DNA from: a virus | Reading direction: 5' to 3' (one strand) | Length of the DNA stretch: 42,750 nucleotides | Virus record (IMG/VR): IMGVR_UViG_3300027969_000174 | Span: 1 to 42,750 of that record | Shown: positions 37,543 to 42,750 of the stretch, piece after piece | Layout of the letters: every line of letters starts with the position of its first letter | Position numbering within the stretch: the first letter of the stretch is position 1 | Translations under genes and position numbers: made by a program | Notes under the pieces: model-generated | The model's database searches: none | What the model was told of the DNA's origin: nothing | What the model saw: only the letters and a program-made list of their open reading frames with translations

Positions 37543-38301
37543 TTAACTTTGAACTGGGCCAATAAAGTTACTAGAGCCTTCTGTACCAGAGCCATATCCA
37601 CCATAGTAGCTAGTTGGTTGATTATACGCAGAACGGTTGATCAATTGATTCATTTGATACCCGCCAATACCTTGACCAATAGCGTTGGTATAGGCATTAG
37701 CCGCGCCAACTTGACCTGCGGCAGTAGCATTACCTGCACCAGTAATGTTAGCAGCTTGTGAACTACCAAAAGAGCCTACATTGGCTGCTTGATTACTTGC
37801 GCCTGCTTGACCGATGTTAGTTAAAAATTTCAATGGGTCTAACAAGTTATTACGATTCATTTGAAACATATTTTGTGCGCGGTTAAATGCGTTGCTATAT
37901 TCTTGCGAACCTAATTCTTGTCCAAATGCTTGACCTGCTCTAAGAGCGTTACCAGAGATCAAACCACCACGGGCAGCCGCAGTAGCGTTCATGGCGTTCA
38001 TGCCTTCTTTAAGTCTAAAAGCATAGCCAGGGTCAGCTTGATACGCGCCGGGGCCAAAAGTAAAGTCTTGTGTGGCTACGCCACCAGGTTGAGTCATAGC
38101 AGACAATTGATTTACGGCGGTTGTACCCGCAGTTGTAAACGGTTGTTGTAAAGCTAATTGTCGATCTAGCGCTTGTTGTTGCGCTGCGGTAGCTTGATTG
38201 GCTGCATCGGCTTGTGTTTGTGCAGCGCTTTTAGAAGCTTGGGACGATAAAACGCCGCCAATTACGGCGCCTCCTACGATGGCTGTTGCGACTCCAGACA
38301 T
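37543..38301 (-). CDS. DNA transfer / ejection protein, P22 gp7-like (right copy)
   Basis: A 252-residue protein, clearly the counterpart of 1894-2643: same hydrophobic N-terminus (SGVATAIVGGAVIGGVLSSQ), the identical ATAAARGGLISGNAL core, and the same QLINRSAYN motif. The linkers and the last 20 residues differ. It starts one base after the cupin-SET gene and would be packaged and injected with the DNA. Confidence 0.66.
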   Translation of the reverse strand: MSGVATAIVGGAVIGGVLSSQASKSAAQTQADAANQATAAQQQALDRQLALQQPFTTAGTTAVNQLSAMTQPGGVATQDFTFGPGAYQADPGYAFRLKEGMNAMNATAAARGGLISGNALRAGQAFGQELGSQEYSNAFNRAQNMFQMNRNNLLDPLKFLTNIGQAGASNQAANVGSFGSSQAANITGAGNATAAGQVGAANAYTNAIGQGIGGYQMNQLINRSAYNQPTSYYGGYGSGTEGSSNFIGPVQS

Positions 38302-38302
38302 A

Positions 38303-39136
38303 TTAATTTCTCCTTATTGCTAGGCTCAACGCCTGACGGTAATCAATTGTGATTTCTTCACCCAAATTACCGCCTTTACAACCGACGATAGGCACAACTG
38401 CTACCAAGTTTACATCACCATTATCTAACAAAATCATCTTGGCGTTGGGATTTTTTGCATGATTTGTAAATCTTCCTGCTGGCGTACGTTTACCAGCAAT
38501 TCTAGCAGGCGCAATCACTTCGCCTGCTTCAATGTTTCCTGTGGCAAAAACGCCTTTGCCTTCAATATTTGAAGGAGATACCATCATCTTGTAGTTACCA
38601 TACGGCATATCAATTTGGTCATCTAAATTCTGTACTTGCGCTTGTACTGTTTCTTGGTCAAAGCCGTATTCAGCAATTGCCGCGTAATAATCTGCAATAT
38701 CTTTAGAATGATCAAAAGACAGCAATAACTGTTGATTTTTTTGATTCTCTTGCCAAGTAGCGCTTTTATCTAAAAACATCGTTTCTAGCTTTTCTATGTC
38801 GGTTTCGTCTGTTGCGTAGACGTTTTGCCAAATCATCGTTTCATGGATATAACCAATCTTACGCCCTGGGCCTGCCACAAACGTCTGAGGCGCTACTAGC
38901 TCAGTATGTGAGCCATCCTCGTTAACCATTGTTACGCGCCCAGCAAGCATGATATTTAGGTGCGTTGTAGTTTGACGATGACCAATTGAGAATGTATCAG
39001 CGGGGATTGTTACTTCACGGATATAAATGCTTGGGCCAAACCGATGCACCACGGGGCAGTCTGCCTGTGGTTGTTTTAAAAATTCAGCTTCTAAAACCTG
39101 AATCTTTTGTTCGGTGATAGCGGTTAATTGGGTCAT
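38303..39136 (-). CDS. cupin-like domain fused to a SET-like methyltransferase domain (right copy)
   Basis: A 277-residue fusion. Residues about 30-105 form a cupin-like barrel (GHRQTTTHLNIMLAGRVTMV, PQTFVAGPGRKIGYIHET), homologous to the protein at 2645-3178. Residues about 180-270 have the SET hallmarks: NIEGKGVFATGNIEAGEVIA (189-209), RFTNHAKNPNA (222-232; canonical R-x-x-NHS-x-x-PN) and GEEITIDYRQAL (259-270), with the candidate catalytic Tyr at Y266. In SET enzymes these bind S-adenosylmethionine and the lysine channel. The usual Ser/Cys after NH is Ala/Lys here, so activity is unproven. The ATG overlaps the previous stop. A virion-protein lysine methyltransferase is a possibility. Confidence 0.72.
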   Translation of the reverse strand: MTQLTAITEQKIQVLEAEFLKQPQADCPVVHRFGPSIYIREVTIPADTFSIGHRQTTTHLNIMLAGRVTMVNEDGSHTELVAPQTFVAGPGRKIGYIHETMIWQNVYATDETDIEKLETMFLDKSATWQENQKNQQLLLSFDHSKDIADYYAAIAEYGFDQETVQAQVQNLDDQIDMPYGNYKMMVSPSNIEGKGVFATGNIEAGEVIAPARIAGKRTPAGRFTNHAKNPNAKMILLDNGDVNLVAVVPIVGCKGGNLGEEITIDYRQALSLAIRRN

Positions 39137-39783
39137 TACGTAGCTTGCGTTTGTGCAGTTAAGATGCCATTAACAAAAGTCATACTGCCATTAGCGCCTA
39201 AAGCGGTTAATTTAGCAGTTGTAATCGTAGCAGTAATACCTACGTTTTGCGTAGCCATCGTACCTAAACCTAGATTAGTTCTAGCTCCTGCGGCAGTAGT
39301 TGCGCCTGTGCCACCATTAGCTAAAGCTAAAGTACCTGAAAGCACTACAGCCCCAGTTGTTGCGCTAGATGGAGCTAATCCTGTAGTCCCACCACTAAAA
39401 GAAGTAACGCCTGTATTGGCTATGGTTACTGCGCCTGTAGCCGCGCTGACTGATACACCCGCGCCCGCAGTTACCGAAGTAACGCCTGTGTTAGCAATAG
39501 CAATTGTGCCATTACCATTGGTAACGCCAATACCAGTACCTGGTGTTAATGTATTTTTGCTAAGGGTATTCCCTAAGCTGTTACCAATCAGCAATTGCCC
39601 ATTGGTATAGCTTGTTTGACCTGTACCACCACGGTTAACAGCAAGACCGCCGTCCCCACCGCTGCCGGTAAAAATAAATAGGTTGTATAGGAAACGATAC
39701 CAAGCAGGCGTAATATCGTTTGTTTCTGGGTCTAGAAACGGTGTCCTAGGCGCAGGGATTTTAGTAATATCTGGATTTGCCAT
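39136..39783 (-). CDS. tail fibre / needle-like protein with GGTG repeats (right copy)
   Basis: A 215-residue counterpart of 3180-3824, starting MANPDITKIPAPRTPFLDPE with NDITPAWYRFLYNLFIFTG. The repetitive Thr/Gly/Ala body, NGGTGATTAAGARTNLGLG and the terminal 20 residues are near-identical; the linker and some repeat units differ. It is likely a trimeric beta fibre or the tail needle. Its stop overlaps the start of the cupin-SET gene. Confidence 0.65.
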   Translation of the reverse strand: MANPDITKIPAPRTPFLDPETNDITPAWYRFLYNLFIFTGSGGDGGLAVNRGGTGQTSYTNGQLLIGNSLGNTLSKNTLTPGTGIGVTNGNGTIAIANTGVTSVTAGAGVSVSAATGAVTIANTGVTSFSGGTTGLAPSSATTGAVVLSGTLALANGGTGATTAAGARTNLGLGTMATQNVGITATITTAKLTALGANGSMTFVNGILTAQTQAT

Positions 39784-41222
39784 TATCTGCTAGTCGGCGT
39801 TACTATTAAATTAGCGCCTGTAATAACGATTTTTACAGGGTCAGTACCAGACACTTCATAGACACGATCACGCAACTTAAGCGTCATGCCAAGACGACGC
39901 CAAAAGGCACGGAAACCATATTGACCAATCTTACCCATTTTTGTCCAATGTTCGTTAGACCACGTATGGCCGCCATCATCAGACCAACGAAGCATTGCTT
40001 CAGGGTCGCTACCTTGACCTAAATTAAGTCCTGGGCCTGACTCGCAAAGCAATTGCAAGCCATGTTGAGCCGTACGCATAGTAGTGTTTTGATTTTCAGG
40101 AATAGGACGCCATGAACGTAACCACTTCTGAATAACGCCATTATCTTCGTATAGTTCTAAGTCAAATGCGTATAAGTTGCCATTCTCATAGTCACCAACA
40201 ATAGTTTCGCTATCAAAACTCATTTGGCATTGGGCGCGATGGCGGGTAAATGCACCGTTGTCCCAACCTGCACGTTCATGCCAAGCACCTGTAGATACGT
40301 CATACGCCCAAGTCTTGCCAGCAGTCGGAAACGCTAACACATAGAACGCATGACCTTCTTGCTGATAAGTGTAAGCAACAGCGTCAGAAACATCGCCATA
40401 GCTTTGAATAGCGAACTCAATGGCATGGGTAGAAATGCGTTTGCCTGTGTAACCTTGGTTGCGATAAACGATGCCATAGCCCCGTGGATCAGCGCCAAGC
40501 CAAAACAAGCTGTTATCTAATTTCGCAATAGACGATTTGGCAATACAACCGATCTCGTTATACGCGCCTTGAATTGGCGCTAATGGAAACGGTGTTGTGG
40601 CTGCGTCATACCAAACTTCAGTTGTGCCTGTACCAAATACCCATACTTCACGATTGTTTGATACTACGGCTACCACATTATCCGGTGTACTTTCAGCAGC
40701 CGCAAACGCTAATGGGTCAATTGATGTGCCATCAAAAATGCCTGTAACCCAAAGAATTTGTGTGCCTGGTTGGTTAAAGCAAAAGTAACCATCAATGTAA
40801 CAGACTGTTTCCGCCCCATAAAAGTCAGGATCAGTAATTTGAACAAAAGTATTAGTTGTTTCGGTGTAAACGTACGCATCGGCGCCGCAAGCAATGAATA
40901 GTTGCGTACCATTGTCAGCAATAGATACTGGGCCTGTACCGCTAATATTACCTAATTTAGTAGCAGTAAAGTCAGGCAAAATCTTATAAAACTCATTGCC
41001 AGACGCTACATAAGCATCTTCACCATTAGTTAAATGCGTCCAAAGCCCACGAATAGGGCCAGTACCAACCGTAGTAAGTAATCGCAAGCCGGGCGTACGA
41101 TTAAGAAAACCCCCTGTGTAGCCACCTTCAGGCGTGGCTTCTGGAAATAGGTTAATCATACGGTTATCCGCAGCGTTAACGCTACGAGCAACGTACGCTT
41201 GCCCTAAAATCGGCGTTAGCAT
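39783..41222 (-). CDS. packaged-DNA stabilisation protein, P22 gp10-like (right copy)
   Basis: A 479-residue protein of the same length as 3824-5263 and nearly the same sequence, with scattered substitutions (for example EAVPEGGLTGGF against EATPEGGYTGGF). Start and end motifs and the W-x-DDGGHTWS segment are kept. It would occupy the tail-portal junction. Being the same in both copies means either one of them is a second allele or the phage carries two. Confidence 0.82.
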   Translation of the reverse strand: MLTPILGQAYVARSVNAADNRMINLFPEATPEGGYTGGFLNRTPGLRLLTTVGTGPIRGLWTHLTNGEDAYVASGNEFYKILPDFTATKLGNISGTGPVSIADNGTQLFIACGADAYVYTETTNTFVQITDPDFYGAETVCYIDGYFCFNQPGTQILWVTGIFDGTSIDPLAFAAAESTPDNVVAVVSNNREVWVFGTGTTEVWYDAATTPFPLAPIQGAYNEIGCIAKSSIAKLDNSLFWLGADPRGYGIVYRNQGYTGKRISTHAIEFAIQSYGDVSDAVAYTYQQEGHAFYVLAFPTAGKTWAYDVSTGAWHERAGWDNGAFTRHRAQCQMSFDSETIVGDYENGNLYAFDLELYEDNGVIQKWLRSWRPIPENQNTTMRTAQHGLQLLCESGPGLNLGQGSDPEAMLRWSDDGGHTWSNEHWTKMGKIGQYGFRAFWRRLGMTLKLRDRVYEVSGTDPVKIVITGANLIVTPTSR

Positions 41223-41938
41223 TAATAATTACCAGCAAAAATGTTAAAGCGCTGACGAGTGCCAACAATGCTGTAAGGCAAAGACATAATGTCGTCAGGG
41301 TTATTAATACGCTTAAGATTGCGCTTAGAAGTCATCGCAATACGGGCTACATTAGGTGGTGGCTCAATACCGAATTCATTGGCAATTTCACACGCCAAGT
41401 TGTACTTGAAAGCACGTAAATAGCCAGGAGGCATCAAAATATTGGTAGATAAACTAGGAACACTCATTAGCTCGTCTACAGAAATAAAATGCCATTCCAA
41501 TACCTTAGTAGGTACAGGATAGATGGTCATAGTGATATTTGGGTATTCCATGTTAATCCACATAACCTGTGGATAAGTGGAGGTCACTGTTTTAACCGCA
41601 ATACCATCATATTGCTGTTGATTAATTAGTTTGATACCAAATGAAATACCATTAGCAGGGTCACGGAAATAAGTAGAGTCGTCAATCATAATTGGACGAT
41701 TACCTACAAAGTCACCGCTAGGCCCAAGCGTTTGGGTCTTTAAACCGGGTGTCCATAGATAAGTCTGATCTTGCGTATTAAATACAGATAGACGCTCGGT
41801 ATTCCACGAATCAATCATTTGATTGAGTGCAGTCAAAGCGTCTTGAGAAGTAGCAGCGGAAGGCGTTTCACCTTCAGCCAAAATACCTAATACGCGTAAT
41901 GCGCCGTTAATTTGATCGTTGGCTGTATAAATCGCCAT
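41222..41938 (-). CDS. head-to-tail joining protein, P22 gp4-like (right copy)
   Basis: A 238-residue protein identical to 5263-5979 except at residue 61 (Leu for Ser in QTYLWTPG) and about residue 137 (Ile for Leu in TMTIYPVP). The bases differ at many third positions. It therefore represents a real diverged allele, not a read error. Role as in the left copy. Confidence 0.8.
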   Translation of the reverse strand: MAIYTANDQINGALRVLGILAEGETPSAATSQDALTALNQMIDSWNTERLSVFNTQDQTYLWTPGLKTQTLGPSGDFVGNRPIMIDDSTYFRDPANGISFGIKLINQQQYDGIAVKTVTSTYPQVMWINMEYPNITMTIYPVPTKVLEWHFISVDELMSVPSLSTNILMPPGYLRAFKYNLACEIANEFGIEPPPNVARIAMTSKRNLKRINNPDDIMSLPYSIVGTRQRFNIFAGNY

Positions 41939-41948
41939 AGCTTATCCC

Positions 41949-42161
41949 TTACTCTGTAGTTTTACGACGTGTTCTTTTTTCCAGTGTATTAACAGGAGCC
42001 GCAATCACTTCTTCTATTGCTTTAATTTCTTCAACTACGGGCGCTGGTTGCGTATCCAGTTCGTAGCGTTTCCAGCCGTTTGACTCATCATACTCCGCTT
42101 CGGCTTCCATTGTAGCGACTTTAGTCCCATGAATGGGGTGTTTCATGTAAATTATTGGCAT
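41949..42161 (-). CDS. small conserved phage protein of the head-tail region (right copy)
   Basis: A 70-residue protein starting MPIIYMKHPIHGTKVATMEA with acidic middle and KRTRRKTTE end, the counterpart of 5990-6190 with four extra residues in the acidic part. The function is unknown. Confidence 0.7.
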   Translation of the reverse strand: MPIIYMKHPIHGTKVATMEAEAEYDESNGWKRYELDTQPAPVVEEIKAIEEVIAAPVNTLEKRTRRKTTE

Positions 42162-42176
42162 GATTTTTTCAGTTAG

Positions 42177-42198
42177 ATAGGGAGCCTAAGCCCCCTAT
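42177..42198 (-). terminator. conserved intergenic hairpin (right copy)
   Basis: Same nine-pair stem and TTAG loop as 6206-6227, between the stop at 42201 and the ATG at 42161. Conservation in both copies suggests a function for the RNA. Confidence 0.5.
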
Positions 42199-42200
42199 TT

Positions 42201-42560
42201 TTATGCAGCAGCAATAATTACCCAGTTTGTACCATCTTCGCAAACCAAAGTAGCCCATTTACCAGCAGTAGCAGCCAAAATAGCTGTTCCAGCGGTAGCT
42301 GAAGTCAAAGGTTTTACGTTAGATGAAGCTGAGATAACTGTATATGTACCTGATAAGTTTTTAATAGTAATCGTACGGCCGATATAGCTTGAACCGCTAG
42401 GTAGCGTTACTGTTACGTTAGCTGCCGAACCGTTAGCTACAACATAGTTCTCTGAATCGCCGAGTGTAAAACTTGCAGTTTTAGTTACAGGCGCGTTCAA
42501 ATAAAATGCTGTAAGGGCTGGGTCAGAATACGCAACACCAACGGGTTGATTATTTGCCAT
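42201..42560 (-). CDS. GVAY-tagged small virion-module protein (right cassette)
   Basis: A 119-residue protein starting MANNQPVGVAYSDPALTAFY. After the tag the body is a beta chain (VANGSAANVTVTLPSGSSYI, ITIKNLSGTYTVISASSNV) ending DGTNWVIIAAA, unrelated to the Thr/Ala-rich body of 6232-6525 in the matching place. TVTLPSGSSYIGRTITIKN resembles phage fibre or appendage modules. An AAGGAAA ribosome site precedes the ATG, right after a terminator-type hairpin. Confidence 0.6.
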   Translation of the reverse strand: MANNQPVGVAYSDPALTAFYLNAPVTKTASFTLGDSENYVVANGSAANVTVTLPSGSSYIGRTITIKNLSGTYTVISASSNVKPLTSATAGTAILAATAGKWATLVCEDGTNWVIIAAA

Positions 42561-42571
42561 GATTTTTCCTT

Positions 42572-42595
42572 AAAAAACCCGCCCCGAAGGGCGGG
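42572..42595 (-). terminator. intrinsic terminator with UUCG loop (right copy)
   Basis: On the minus strand CCCGCCC-TTCG-GGGCGGG then TTTTTTA. A perfect seven-pair stem with a stable tetraloop and six T, starting nine bases after the stop of the preceding gene. It is a strong terminator; the counterpart at 6544-6561 has the same stem but a poorer T-run. Confidence 0.8.
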
Positions 42596-42603
42596 ATATT
42601 ACA

Positions 42604-42750
42604 TTAAGCTAAACGGTAAAGAGTCCAAGTACCATCGCCTGTTTTACGAGCGCGGAAAGCTTGTGCTGTACCAGCAGTAGCAACAACAGTCATCAGACCA
42701 ACCAAAGTCCAACCAGTGTTTGTTGTCAAAGTAATAACGCCAGATGTATT
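42604..42750 (-). CDS. putative head decoration protein, C-terminal end (right copy, cut by the window edge)
   Basis: The last 48 residues of a frame ending KTGDGTWTLYRLA with its stop at 42604-42606. It matches the end of the gene at 6570-6980 with only three base differences in 147. The rest lies beyond the window. Confidence 0.7.
   Translation of the reverse strand, partial: NTSGVITLTTNTGWTLVGLMTVVATAGTAQAFRARKTGDGTWTLYRLA

Larger units (their letters stand above)
36370..42750. repeat. diverged module duplicate, right copy
   Basis: Counterpart of 697-6980. Differences include a different GVAY cassette (42201-42560), a SET domain added to the cupin-like gene (38303-39136), an extra RGQD unit (36370-37533) and indels of a few codons. 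Confidence 0.9.

Noticed and set aside
1-42750. Integrase, repressor, attachment sites
   Set aside because: No tyrosine or serine recombinase motif and no CI-like protein found in any gene; no tRNA or att-like repeat seen.
1-42750. Diversity-generating retroelement as cause of the variable tail module
   Set aside because: No reverse transcriptase gene and no adenine-biased template/variable repeat pair. The two modules differ at all types of bases and by whole domains.
1-42750. Direct terminal repeat of the assembled contig
   Set aside because: The two ends are not identical: bases 1 onward continue a different gene from the one cut at 42750, and the shared module is diverged.

Overview
The window reads as the genome of a tailed bacteriophage with P22-like (podovirus-type) virion genes. 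The portal, I-domain coat protein, scaffold, gp4-like and gp10-like tail-accessory proteins, a tailspike with an N-terminal head-binding domain, and Ala/Gly-rich ejection proteins support this, as does a lambda R-type endolysin with nested Rz/Rz1 spanins. I see no integrase, CI-like repressor, phage RNA polymerase, tRNA, insertion sequence or CRISPR array, so a virulent phage of a Gram-negative host is the simplest reading. The host cannot be fixed from sequence. The protein styles (GVAY-tagged small virion proteins, fibre repeats, DUF2800 nuclease) resemble uncultivated freshwater phages of Betaproteobacteria, but that is an impression, not a proof.

Layout. Bases 1-17,885 are a minus-strand late region, read right to left: terminase small and large subunits, small basic proteins, a GroES-like co-chaperonin, portal, DUF5856-like protein, tailspike and a fibre protein; then, after a promoter at 9,108-9,136, scaffold and coat; then head-tail joining, tail and ejection proteins. 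Bases 17,886-18,791 form a gene-free control region with an array of TCAAAT-NNNN-ATTTGA dyads, a long GC-rich inverted repeat and a sigma70-type promoter facing right. Bases 18,792-21,192 are a plus-strand cluster of very small early genes plus a truncated beta-clamp-like protein, ended by an intrinsic terminator and a GC-rich convergence zone. Bases 21,538-27,754 (minus) are the replication genes: primase-helicase, family A DNA polymerase, a probable ssDNA-binding protein and a DUF2800 nuclease. Bases 27,828-31,390 (plus) hold a VRR-NUC nuclease, an SNF2-type helicase and a chain of overlapping small genes, including DUF3310 and a secreted repeat protein. An AT-rich 341-base gap with two related dyads follows. 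Bases 31,732-34,376 (minus) carry a SprT-like protease, a metallophosphoesterase, endolysin, Rz/Rz1 and two small membrane proteins. Bases 34,380-42,750 (minus) are a second ejection/tail/head-tail module.

The most striking large-scale fact is that the module at 697-6,980 occurs again, diverged, at 36,370-42,750, displaced by about 36 kb. The pair is almost identical beside the coat gene and becomes progressively different toward the ejection proteins. Bases about 6.6-42.6 kb therefore make one complete genome circle of about 36 kb, and the two ends look like two alleles of the same stretch. Strain-mixed assembly of a circularly permuted phage is the leading explanation. A real tandem duplication is the alternative.

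The genes of most interest are a cupin-SET domain fusion in the right-hand tail module whose left-hand counterpart has only the cupin part, the clamp-like protein missing domain I, the dyad array that may be the origin or master control region, a repeated hairpin-plus-leader cassette in front of early genes, an Rz1 gene hidden inside Rz, and three virion-type proteins sharing one N-terminal tag.
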